From: Verrucomicrobiia bacterium
GTDB taxonomy: Bacteria > Verrucomicrobiota > Verrucomicrobiia > Opitutales > Opitutaceae
Direction of reading: 5' to 3'
Assembly (NCBI GenBank): GCA_030424825.1
Contig: JAUHWE010000315.1
Span: 1-6,015, forward strand
Length of the DNA: 6,015 bases
The position numbers and the translations under genes are program-made. Positions 1 to 6,015 of this stretch are shown here, piece by piece (position 1 is the first letter of the stretch; the number at the start of each line of letters is the position of its first letter). The notes under the pieces are model-generated. The model did not search any database. It worked only from the letters and a program-made list of their open reading frames with translations, and was not told where the DNA came from.

Positions 1-1033
1 TACCGTCAGGGAAGTCCCAGTTCATGCCAATAAAGTCGGTGGAGAACGGACCGCCGTCGTTGATGTCGGTCTTGCGGTTGGGAACGGTTCCCGGTTTGAA
101 GTAGCCCCAGTTTCCGCTCGGCTTGAAAAGCGGCAGGTGTCCGCGCTTGGCTACGTAGCGGGCCAGCAGGTCGTAGCGGCTGGGATCGTAGTTGTCCGGC
201 TCGGTAATGGGGATGCGGTTCTCGGGAGCATCGGTCAGGCAGATGCGGTAGTTGTAGGCCTGCACTTTGTGGTCGCCGGCACCGACCTCACCCCGCTCCA
301 CATTCTGGATACCATAGAGCAGCTTGCCATCGTCGTCGTAAGGGCTCACCTCCACGTCCCATTGCTTGCGGGTGGAATACTCCCAGGGCAGGACCCCAGC
401 GAATTTCTCGCCGTACTGGTTCGAAGACTCGCGGCCAACGTGATAGGAGACGCCCGCCATTGCCATGAGGTCCCCTTCATAGGTCGCATCGATGAAGACG
501 CTTCCCGCATAGGTCTCCCCGTTCTCGCAGGTAATGAGAACCATGCGCCTCCCTTCCTTCTGGACCGATTGCAAGCGGCGTCCCGTTCGCACCGCGAGTC
601 CCTGTTCTTCCAGCATCTCCTTGAAAATCTTGGTCGCCACCGATGGTTCGTGAAACCACCACTCTGCTCCGCCCAGGCGCTGACGATCCCGTTCGCTCCG
701 GGATAGAAAGTCCTCCCGGCTTTCAAACTTCCATGCGGAGGGATCTGCATAGTGTTTGCCGACCCGCCGGTAGAATTCCGCCGACATTCCGCCAATCGAT
801 TGCCAGACCCCGATATCGGTGCGTCCCAGCCCGCCGGTTACCATGCCTCCCACGTGCTGCGAAGGTTCCAGAATGACCACGGACTTGCCTTCACGAGCGG
901 CGGAAACCGCGGAGATGATGCCCCCGGCGGTGCCTCCGTAGATGACGATGTCGTATTCCTTCGCTTGGGCCGGGGTAAGCGAACTGAGGAGCCCCCACAA
1001 AGTGACTAGAACGAATGCGCAGTATCTTTTCAT
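1..1033 (-). CDS. Secreted FAD-dependent oxidoreductase (3' end outside window)
   Basis: Reading from ATG at 1033 towards 1 gives 344 residues with no stop, so the C-terminus lies beyond the left edge. Residues 1-24 form a signal peptide (basic MKR, hydrophobic core, likely cleavage AQA|KE). The mature protein opens directly with a Rossmann dinucleotide-binding fold: strand DIVIYG, glycine loop GGTAGG (33-38), helix, then VVILEP (52-57) whose Glu would bind the FAD ribose, followed by VGGM (61-64). VFIDATYEGDLM (179-190) is the second FAD-contacting motif typical of the 'FAD dependent oxidoreductase' family (PF12831 type). The substrate is unknown; such proteins are common as secreted enzymes in planctomycete and verrucomicrobial genomes. 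A weak ribosome site AAGAGAG (1042-1048, minus strand) sits 8 nt before the ATG. It lies downstream of, and on the same strand as, the GH-like gene. By eye it is more GC-rich than that gene. The family call is confident; the reaction is not determined. Confidence 0.9.
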   Translation of the reverse strand, partial: MKRYCAFVLVTLWGLLSSLTPAQAKEYDIVIYGGTAGGIISAVSAAREGKSVVILEPSQHVGGMVTGGLGRTDIGVWQSIGGMSAEFYRRVGKHYADPSAWKFESREDFLSRSERDRQRLGGAEWWFHEPSVATKIFKEMLEEQGLAVRTGRRLQSVQKEGRRMVLITCENGETYAGSVFIDATYEGDLMAMAGVSYHVGRESSNQYGEKFAGVLPWEYSTRKQWDVEVSPYDDDGKLLYGIQNVERGEVGAGDHKVQAYNYRICLTDAPENRIPITEPDNYDPSRYDLLARYVAKRGHLPLFKPSGNWGYFKPGTVPNRKTDINDGGPFSTDFIGMNWDFPDG

Positions 1034-1196
1034 ATCGGGTGCTCTCTTAATGAGGTTTATATATCTCCCGTTGGTTGAGAATCTCATTTGGCAGGGATCG
1101 CTGCCGGGCACGGGAGTAGGAGAGGGGGTGTCAAAGTCGATACTGGGGAGGTGTCATTTATGACTGACACCTGTCTCTTTTCCTCCCCAGCATTAC
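1034..1196. other. Spacer between the two minus-strand genes
   Basis: This 163-bp gap lies between the stop of the GH-like gene and the start of the oxidoreductase. It holds a strong nested hairpin (1143-1190) near the GH-like stop and the weak ribosome site near 1042-1048. I see no good sigma-70 promoter and no open frame of interest. The gap is long enough for the oxidoreductase to have its own promoter, but read-through from the upstream gene is equally possible. Confidence 0.6.
1143..1190. repeat. Nested palindromic hairpin, REP-like candidate
   Basis: Three inverted repeats are packed into 48 bp. The outer arms CTGGGGAGG (1143-1151) and CCTCCCCAG (1182-1190) are perfect 9-mers. The middle arms AGGTGTCA (1149-1156) and TGACACCT (1165-1172) are perfect 8-mers. 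The inner arms GTCAT (1153-1157) and ATGAC (1160-1164) are perfect with a TT loop. GGTGTCA also occurs directly repeated at 1127-1133. Outer and middle arms share AGG, so they cannot be fully paired at once. There is no T-run on the 3' side in either direction, so a classical intrinsic terminator is not supported, although it sits just downstream of the GH-like stop and could stabilise that mRNA end. Its shape resembles REP elements mobilised by REP-associated tyrosine transposases, but only one copy is in view. Confidence 0.55.
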
Positions 1197-2668
1197 CTAT
1201 CGGGAGAGACGTTGCAATCGTAACACCACAGGATCGATGGTGTTGTTGTACACGGTTTCGGGGAGGTGAAGGTTTTTCTCCCTGACGACAGTATCACCCG
1301 CAAAGGAGGTGAGTTCATATTCACCTTTTGGAACCTTCAATCCCACTTGGCCTTGCCCTGTGAAATAAAGCAGTATTTCCGATCGGTCGGACGTAGCCAG
1401 ACAATACACTTCATTGTCCTGTCGTTCCGTGAGGATTTCGTTACAGGGATTCATCGCAAACAAGTTCACGCTATTCACAACCTGCCGCATGCGGTGAATT
1501 TCCGCTTGGGCAATTTCATTCAAACCGATCCCAGAAGGAGGACGGTGAAACCGAACTGCCGCATGACCGGCAAAGACATTTCTCCAGAACCGCTCGACTC
1601 CGTCAACAATCCGACCAGACCAGATCTTCTCCCTATAGCCCCCATAGATTTTCACGTTATTCACGGGACGAACCTGCGAACTGTTTCGCACGGCATTGCT
1701 CACCCAGAGTGCCGTTTGGTAGTGGACCTCCCCCTTCTGGCTGTTATTGTTGGCAACATCGATGAACTGGTAGCTTCCCATATCCGCCAGGGTAAATCTC
1801 ACCCCTGAATACTCGTGCAAATCCGGATTGAAATACTCTTTATACCAGTCGTTCAGATCCTTGTGCTGAACAATGGCGCCGGGAACTGCACCATCGCTGG
1901 GATCCCAAGCGTCCCACATCTCGGTAACATATATCTGGCGTTCTGCTTTACGAGCCGCTTGGTGAAGGTATCGGGCCCAGTATCGACCCCAACGGTAGTC
2001 CACATTCGTCTCATTATCTATCGTGTACAAAACGTTGTGATGGGCGAAGGTGATATCACAAATCTTGTCGATAAAGGCTTTCTGATAGCGGATCAGGGTT
2101 TCATTGTCCTGAAGATCCGGAACGGACTCGAAGAATGGGTTGCTGCGGAATTGGGCGGGGTGATCGATCTGTCCTGGTAGACCGGAGGATTCCTCTGTAT
2201 AATTGACGTTCAGCGTTGGATTGAAGGGATTGTGGTCCCAAGTGTTCCAATAAAAATCGTATGTGGCCCATAGTTCTATCTGCACTACAATATTGAGTGT
2301 TTCCGCTTTGCTCAGGAACTGTTCGAATCTCTCCCAATACTCCGCGTTAGGCTGGTTCAAGTCATAGAGTCCGTCCCGGTTTTTGAGGTAGGGTTTAACG
2401 TTTCCCTGGTCACGACTACTCATCGTGCAGCGCACATAGTTTCCACCCAATGAGTGCAGACGTTCCAGAATGCTCTCAACTCCCTCGACCTGAAAGAGAT
2501 TGTCATCGGGTGACCCTCCGATGAGCAGGATGGGTTTCCCGTCGTATTGCCAGTAGGAGGGATTTCCGGATAAACCGCGATGCCCTTTTCGTTGTCCACA
2601 GCCACGGCTTCCAAGCAGAATAGGCCCGCTAGCAGCCACAGTGAAAATCTTCTCAAACAATGTGTCAT
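1197..2668 (-). CDS. Secreted GH-A-like glycoside hydrolase, apparently frameshifted near the N-terminus
   Basis: Two overlapping frames together make one protein. From ATG 2668, behind a strong ribosome site, the sequence encodes a signal peptide (residues 1-23, cleavage AVA|VD) and reaches AVYPE before going out of frame. The -1-shifted frame continues as NPSYWQYDGKPILLIGG and is open to TAG at 1197-1199. Inserting one A in the minus-strand run GGAAAT (plus 2563-2565) joins them as AVYPENPSYW and gives 490 residues. The domain is a cellulase-like (clan GH-A) TIM barrel: VVQIELWATYDF (~127-138), the DNET segment with candidate acid/base E220, TEMWDAWD (~249-256), and ERFWRNVFAG plus FHRPPSGIGL near the end of the barrel. 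A small beta-rich C-terminal domain follows (~410-490). The uninterrupted frame can also be opened from ATG 2738 (513 aa), but that lacks a signal peptide. The substrate is unknown, probably a polysaccharide. The frame break may be a real mutation or a sequencing error. Confidence 0.82.
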
Positions 2669-2675
2669 GATCCGT

Positions 2676-2682
2676 CTCCTTT
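2676..2682 (-). promoter_or_regulatory. Strong ribosome-binding site deciding the 2668 start
   Basis: Minus-strand AAAGGAG lies 7 nt before ATG 2668. This is the best Shine-Dalgarno match seen at any of the four genes. It selects the start that encodes a signal peptide over the farther in-frame ATG at 2738, and so is the main evidence that the gene is frameshifted rather than simply longer. Confidence 0.8.
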
Positions 2683-2975
2683 AATAATGGCACCCTCCTA
2701 AATTGAGATGGGGCGTGTGATTTTCCCCAGAAACGCAAAATATTATCATTGTTTCAATAGTGGAGTTCCTTGGATTGACTGGAGAATCTTGGAAGCAAGA
2801 AGTCGTGGAGGTCGGCTCTAATGCTAGTGTAATTTGTATTCAGAACGGCCGCTTCGGATGGCGGGGCTACTTGGCCCGCAACTTCGAGTGAACTCAGTAT
2901 GCGTTGGGCAGGTTCGAGGTTGTTCGTGGGGAAGGTGAGTAAGCTGGCTCATAGTGTACTTGGAAAAACGGATAC

Positions 2976-3054
2976 CTACGACTAACGGTGGGCTAGCTTT
3001 TTTCGAGACGAAGTCGTAGTAGGCAGCCTTCGGTTGACCACGCTGGGCACCGTT
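2976..3054. repeat. Interleaved inverted repeats (pseudoknot-like or alternative hairpins)
   Basis: CTACGACT (2976-2983) is perfectly complementary to AGTCGTAG (3012-3019). The next seven bases, AACGGTG (2984-2990), are perfectly complementary to CACCGTT (3048-3054). The order A-B-A'-B' is that of an H-type pseudoknot or of two mutually exclusive stems. Inside B, GGCT (2991-2994) can pair with AGCC (3025-3028), extended by two more pairs after a bulged A (2995). A six-T run (2998-3003) lies within. Chance pairing cannot be excluded. Confidence 0.35.
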
Positions 3055-3170
3055 GCGGTTTCGGCGAAGGGCACCGACTCGTTCCAAAGGGTCAGTGCGG
3101 GTGGTCTCCTGACCCGCTTCTGAATATGTGGGGCGGGTTTAAACGTGGCCTCGAGGCTGGTAGGAAAATC

Positions 3171-3178
3171 GGGGGGGG
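3171..3178. repeat. Homopolymeric G8 tract
   Basis: Eight consecutive G residues lie in the noncoding gap, about 280 bp upstream of the membrane-protein start. Such tracts are prone to slippage. It is too far from either start to suggest promoter-spacing phase variation. Confidence 0.6.
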
Positions 3179-3232
3179 ATTGATACAGGCTATTTTAATG
3201 GGCCGCGACTTGTCGAAAAGTTTGTCGCCGTT

Positions 3233-3309
3233 GGGATTCCCGCTGGGGTGAGGGTCCCTAGCAGTGTTCTGCTAATGTACGGGAGACTAAAAAGTCCGCT
3301 CGAAAGAGC
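3233..3309. other. Cluster of small hairpins, possible structured RNA
   Basis: Five perfect short palindromic elements follow one another: GGGA-T-TCCC (3233-3241), AGGG-T-CCCT (3251-3259), TAGCAG-TGTT-CTGCTA (3259-3274), GACT-AAAA-AGTC (3285-3296) and GCTC-GAAA-GAGC (3298-3309), the last closed by a GNRA-type tetraloop if read on the plus strand. GTCCC (3254-3258) could also pair with 3282-3287 around a bulged A3284, enclosing the TAGCAG hairpin and competing with the GACT/AGTC stem. No known riboswitch or RNA family was recognised. The element ends about 145 bp before the membrane-protein start. Confidence 0.35.
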
Positions 3310-3455
3310 ATCTGCCAGAAACAATGAGTGAATGGCGAAGAGTTATCCCTCTGTTACGAAGGGTTGGGGGTTCCTGTAAATTATTCCTTGTAGCTTGAAT
3401 CCTCACGGTGTGATTATAGTCGGCTTCAGTCGGTTGTTTCAGTTTTCCGCCCAGT

Positions 3456-4415
3456 GTGAACAAAGCCAGAATAGACAATATACTAATCCTCATACTTCGA
3501 CTCGGCGCCTTTCTTTGCTTCGCCGGTTGGACCTGGGTGCATTTTTATTGGGAGGGCCCCTACGGCATTCTTCTCTGGCACGATGCCACTTTTACCCTGG
3601 CCGGTAAGTTTGGCATTAGTTGGGAAGAATTCGTTGGAACGGGCGCGGATGACGGCTTCGTTCAGAAATGCGTGGCAAGCATGAGTTGGCTCTACCTCAT
3701 CTGCACTATTCTGACCCTCACGGTTCGAAAGGGATCGCGGATTCAGATGGCGATTTTGGTGGGTGGCAGTGGCCTGCTGGTTATTCTCAGTTATGCCAAA
3801 TACCTCGCCTCTCAGCGTCAGCTACCGATGTTTATCGAGCATGGCGGCCAGATGCTGATTCCCATCATCTTTGTCTTGGCGCTTGCGCTCGGGGTTCGCC
3901 ATCGTGTCACGGTCGCCGTGGCCATTTTAGCATTTATCATGACCTTCGCAGGGCATGGCAGCTACGCAGTTGGCTTGTGGCCGACGCCGAGCAGCTTTTA
4001 CGCGATGACCTCGGTGATTCTGCAGGTTGATTTTGCCACGGCGAAGTCCCTCATGCTGGCGGCGGGAATACTGGACTTTGTGATTTGCATCGGGTTGTTT
4101 GTCCCGTTTCTACGGCGCCCGGCTGCTCTGTACGGTGTTATCTGGGGGTTCCTGACCGCCATGGCACGACCGGTTGCCGGCATGTCCCTAAGTCTATTTT
4201 ATTGGGGGGCTGATCAGTTTCTTCATGAAGCGGTTCTGCGGGCCCCGCATTTTCTGATTCCGCTTTATCTATTCTTTCTATGGTATCGACCGCATGTTAA
4301 GGACGCTCGAGTATCTGCCATCGGGCCAGACGACCGCCGTTCCCTCGACTTGCCATTGACCGCACGCTCATTTTTACCGACAAAACTCAAGAAAACCCAG
4401 AACCAAGCAATATGA
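3456..4415 (+). CDS. Multi-pass inner-membrane protein of unrecognised family
   Basis: The gene encodes 319 residues from a GTG start; upstream in frame there is only a stop at 3417 and no other start between, and no clear Shine-Dalgarno site. About eight hydrophobic segments are visible: roughly 9-27, 72-90, 97-116, 131-147, 151-172, 198-219, 222-240 and 265-277. A polar, aromatic loop lies between the first two (HFYWEGPYG 29-37, then WHD 41-43). Histidines lie in or beside helices (H129 in EHGGQ, H167 in GHGSYAVG, H257, H265), a pattern that could bind a cofactor or metal, though this is only a guess. The tail from about 281 is hydrophilic. It has the general look of small DoxX-like membrane proteins but I cannot place it. 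Its stop overlaps the start of the phosphatase gene, so the two are probably co-transcribed and translationally coupled. The coding call is confident; the function is unknown. Confidence 0.85.
   Translation: MNKARIDNILILILRLGAFLCFAGWTWVHFYWEGPYGILLWHDATFTLAGKFGISWEEFVGTGADDGFVQKCVASMSWLYLICTILTLTVRKGSRIQMAILVGGSGLLVILSYAKYLASQRQLPMFIEHGGQMLIPIIFVLALALGVRHRVTVAVAILAFIMTFAGHGSYAVGLWPTPSSFYAMTSVILQVDFATAKSLMLAAGILDFVICIGLFVPFLRRPAALYGVIWGFLTAMARPVAGMSLSLFYWGADQFLHEAVLRAPHFLIPLYLFFLWYRPHVKDARVSAIGPDDRRSLDLPLTARSFLPTKLKKTQNQAI
4412..4415 (+). promoter_or_regulatory. ATGA stop/start overlap (translational coupling)
   Basis: The ATG of the phosphatase gene (4412-4414) overlaps the TGA of the membrane-protein gene (4413-4415). 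No Shine-Dalgarno sequence precedes this ATG, so re-initiation by ribosomes finishing the upstream gene is the likely route of translation. Confidence 0.8.
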
Positions 4416-6015
4416 AATTTAAGGAATGCCTTACCCTCTGCTGCGCCGCCCTTATGATGGTGAGCACGCTAGTTGCCCAATCGAATAATCGCCGCGCCGA
4501 TCTGACGATTCCGGAGGTCGCGAGTAAGGACCTCATTTGTTTCGCTCTCTACACCGTCCACGACCAGACGCTCAAACTCACCGCCCAGCTTTATCCGATC
4601 CCGGATGGCGCCACTCGGACGGTACGGCTGGAGATTGAGAGAAATGGCGAATGGGAAGAAGTGGCGAGCACAACGGCCATCGAGCAAGGCTGGACGGCTC
4701 CCTTCCGTGTCGAAAACTGGGACGATTCCAGAGCTTATAAGTACCGTGTTTTGCATGGTGCGGCGGCGACTTATGAGGGGACCATCAGGAAGAACCCGGT
4801 GGACAAGGATGAAATCATAGTTGCTGGCTTTACTGGAAACTCTATCCAGCCGGGTCACGGCGGGGATATTTCCCGGCAGGACATCCTTGAAAACGTGAAG
4901 AGAATCGATGCCGATGTGCTCTTTTTCTCGGGGGATCAGGTTTACGATCACAACCGTCACTACGCGGCCTGGCTTAAGTTCGGTCGCGACTTTGGTGAGA
5001 TCATCAAGGACCGCCCGACCATTTCTTTGCCGGACGACCACGATGCCGGACAGCCTAATTTGTGGGGTGAAAGCGGAAAAATATCTACGTTGTCAGGAGC
5101 TTCCGACGGTGGCTACTCCCGCCCGGGAGTCTACGTTCAGGAAGTTGAGCGGGCTCAAACCAGTCATCTGCCGGATCCGGTGGATCCGCGTAAAATCGGC
5201 CAGGGGATCGGCGTCTATTTCACCAACCTCAATTGGGGGAATGTCGACTTTGCCATCCTCGAAGATCGTAAATTCAAAACCGGTCCCGCAGGTCGTGTTC
5301 CCAAGCAGGGCCCTCGTCCGGACCACATTCGAGACCCGAACTACGACCCGTCGAGCGTGGATGTCGAAGGCGCTGTGCTTCTGGGTGAACGGCAGCTCAA
5401 GTTCCTCGATGACTGGGCACAGGACTGGAGCCACGCCGATATGAAGGTCGCTCTCTCGCAGACTATCTTTTGCGGGGGTGCCCACATTCACGGCAGCGCG
5501 AATGGACGGCTCCACGCGGATATGGATTCCAATGGTTGGCCGCAAACCGGTCGAAACCACGCCATCGCCGCGCTCCGCAAGGCCTTCGCCTTCCACTATG
5601 CGGGCGACCAGCATCTCGCGACTATCTTTCATCACGGCATCGACGAATTCCGCGACGGCATCTGGTCCTTCTGCGTGCCTTCCATCGCCAACCTCTACCT
5701 TCGTTGGTGGGAGCCGCTGGAGCCTGGCGCAAACCGCGAGCCCGGCGCCCCCGAGTATACCGGTGATCACCTCGATGGTTTCGCCAACAAGGTTACTAAC
5801 TACGCGGCGGCCAATCCCGAAAAGAAGCCTGCCGGAAACTTGCTCAATACGCGCTCCGCTGGATTTGGTGTCGTCCGTCTCAATACCAAAACCCGGCACA
5901 TAACCATGGAATGCTGGCCGCGAAACGTGGACATTACCGACCCAACCACACAGCAATACACCGGCTGGCCCCGCACCATTTCCCAGTTCGACAATTACAA
6001 TCCTCCCTCCTGGGG
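4412..6015 (+). CDS. Secreted PhoD-like metallophosphatase (3' end outside window)
   Basis: Translation from ATG 4412 gives 534 residues with no stop, so the C-terminus lies beyond the right edge. Residues 1-22 are a Sec-type signal peptide (likely cleavage LVA|QS); there is no twin-arginine motif in it. A beta-rich N-terminal domain (~30-128) precedes the metallophosphatase domain. Key motifs are SGDQVYDH (173-180, D175 and Y178 matching the PhoD GDxxY metal ligands), LPDDHDAG (206-213), GGAHIHG (355-361) and AGDQHLATIFHHG (397-409, D399/H401 matching the PhoD D-x-H ligands). The cysteine that binds iron in Bacillus PhoD is not evident at the expected spot (VAGFTGNS, 137-144). The family hydrolyses phosphomonoesters or phosphodiesters outside the cytoplasm using a metal centre; the exact substrate cannot be read. 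It is coupled to the membrane protein upstream. Calling it phoD itself would overreach, since this is a divergent subgroup. Confidence 0.9.
   Translation, partial: MKFKECLTLCCAALMMVSTLVAQSNNRRADLTIPEVASKDLICFALYTVHDQTLKLTAQLYPIPDGATRTVRLEIERNGEWEEVASTTAIEQGWTAPFRVENWDDSRAYKYRVLHGAAATYEGTIRKNPVDKDEIIVAGFTGNSIQPGHGGDISRQDILENVKRIDADVLFFSGDQVYDHNRHYAAWLKFGRDFGEIIKDRPTISLPDDHDAGQPNLWGESGKISTLSGASDGGYSRPGVYVQEVERAQTSHLPDPVDPRKIGQGIGVYFTNLNWGNVDFAILEDRKFKTGPAGRVPKQGPRPDHIRDPNYDPSSVDVEGAVLLGERQLKFLDDWAQDWSHADMKVALSQTIFCGGAHIHGSANGRLHADMDSNGWPQTGRNHAIAALRKAFAFHYAGDQHLATIFHHGIDEFRDGIWSFCVPSIANLYLRWWEPLEPGANREPGAPEYTGDHLDGFANKVTNYAAANPEKKPAGNLLNTRSAGFGVVRLNTKTRHITMECWPRNVDITDPTTQQYTGWPRTISQFDNYNPPSW

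Larger units (their letters stand above)
2669..3455. other. Long divergent intergenic region, no gene assigned
   Basis: The starts of the GH-like gene (leftward) and the membrane protein (rightward) are 787 bp apart. Open stretches exist on both strands, for example minus 2824-3087 and a start-less plus stretch 3164-3331, but neither has a recognisable domain or a good ribosome site. Weak promoter candidates are minus-strand GATAAT (2742-2747) for the GH-like gene and plus-strand TATAGT (3415-3420) for the membrane gene; neither has a convincing -35 at the right distance. Other content: interleaved inverted repeats (2976-3054), a 7-bp-arm hairpin (3089-3115), palindromes GTTTAAAC (3137-3144) and GCCTCGAGGC (3148-3157), a G8 tract (3171-3178) and a cluster of small hairpins (3233-3309). 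It may hold regulatory RNA or a decayed element. Confidence 0.6.

Noticed and set aside
137..706. Open frame on the plus strand (189 codons)
   Set aside because: It is the antisense of the FAD oxidoreductase, which shows a Rossmann motif and signal peptide on the minus strand.
1143..1190. Intrinsic terminator for the GH-like gene
   Set aside because: The hairpin is strong, but no T-run follows it on the transcribed strand, so it is kept only as a repeat/hairpin.
1266..2180. Two plus-strand open frames opposite the GH-like gene
   Set aside because: The conserved GH-like protein is encoded on the other strand; these show no domain or ribosome site.
2558..2572. Programmed -1 ribosomal frameshift in the GH-like gene
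   Set aside because: The site has only three A residues and no proper slippery heptamer; a one-base deletion or read error explains it more simply.
2984..3054. Integron attC site suggested by a bulged long inverted repeat
   Set aside because: The terminal arms do not match the attC core consensus, and no integrase or cassette structure is present.
2824..3087. Minus-strand open frame of 87 codons
   Set aside because: It has no recognisable motif, no convincing ribosome site and skewed Arg/Pro/Ser content typical of chance frames.
3276..3310. GAGACTA followed by AGTCC, resembling the group I intron P7 strands
   Set aside because: The two strands are only a few bases apart, leaving no room for P8, and no other intron core elements were found.
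3164..3331. Plus-strand open stretch of about 55 codons with protein-like sequence
   Set aside because: It has no plausible start near its beginning, no recognised family, and overlaps the hairpin cluster. It is only a weak hint of a decayed gene.
5093..5956. Long open frame on the minus strand (287 codons)
   Set aside because: It lies wholly opposite the PhoD-like gene, whose motifs (GDQVY, DDHD, GDQH) are on the plus strand. The antisense product has no recognisable domain.

Overview
The window shows four protein genes in two divergent pairs, with a gap of about 790 bp between them that I cannot assign. Two minus-strand genes lie on the left: a secreted FAD-dependent oxidoreductase (cut by the left edge) and a secreted TIM-barrel glycoside-hydrolase-like protein that appears frameshifted near its N-terminus. 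Two plus-strand genes lie on the right: a multi-pass membrane protein of unrecognised family and a secreted PhoD-like metallophosphatase (cut by the right edge). The last two overlap by the four bases ATGA.

The mix of secreted FAD oxidoreductase, exported GH-A-like hydrolase and PhoD-like phosphatase resembles genomes of the Planctomycetota-Verrucomicrobiota-Lentisphaerota group, often marine polysaccharide degraders. This is an inference from protein style. No rRNA or taxonomic marker is present, and the strain cannot be named.

Layout: 1-1033 (minus) oxidoreductase, no stop in the window. 1034-1196 short spacer with a nested palindromic, REP-like hairpin. 1197-2668 (minus) GH-like gene whose signal peptide and catalytic domain are in different frames; adding one base to a short A run (minus strand) near 2563-2565 gives a continuous 490-residue protein. 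2669-3455 no convincing gene, but several hairpins, a G8 tract and an interleaved pair of inverted repeats. 3456-4415 (plus) membrane protein. 4412-6015 (plus) PhoD-like phosphatase, no stop in the window.

Three of the four proteins carry an export signal and the fourth is in the membrane, so the whole window serves the cell envelope or the outside. The left pair fits carbohydrate or glycoconjugate processing. The right pair fits phosphate-ester or phosphodiester hydrolysis outside the cytoplasm, with the membrane protein made in coupled fashion. No mobile-element gene, tRNA, rRNA or CRISPR array was seen. The most notable points are the one-base frameshift, the apparent absence of the usual GH-A nucleophile in the GH-like protein, and the structured spacers.
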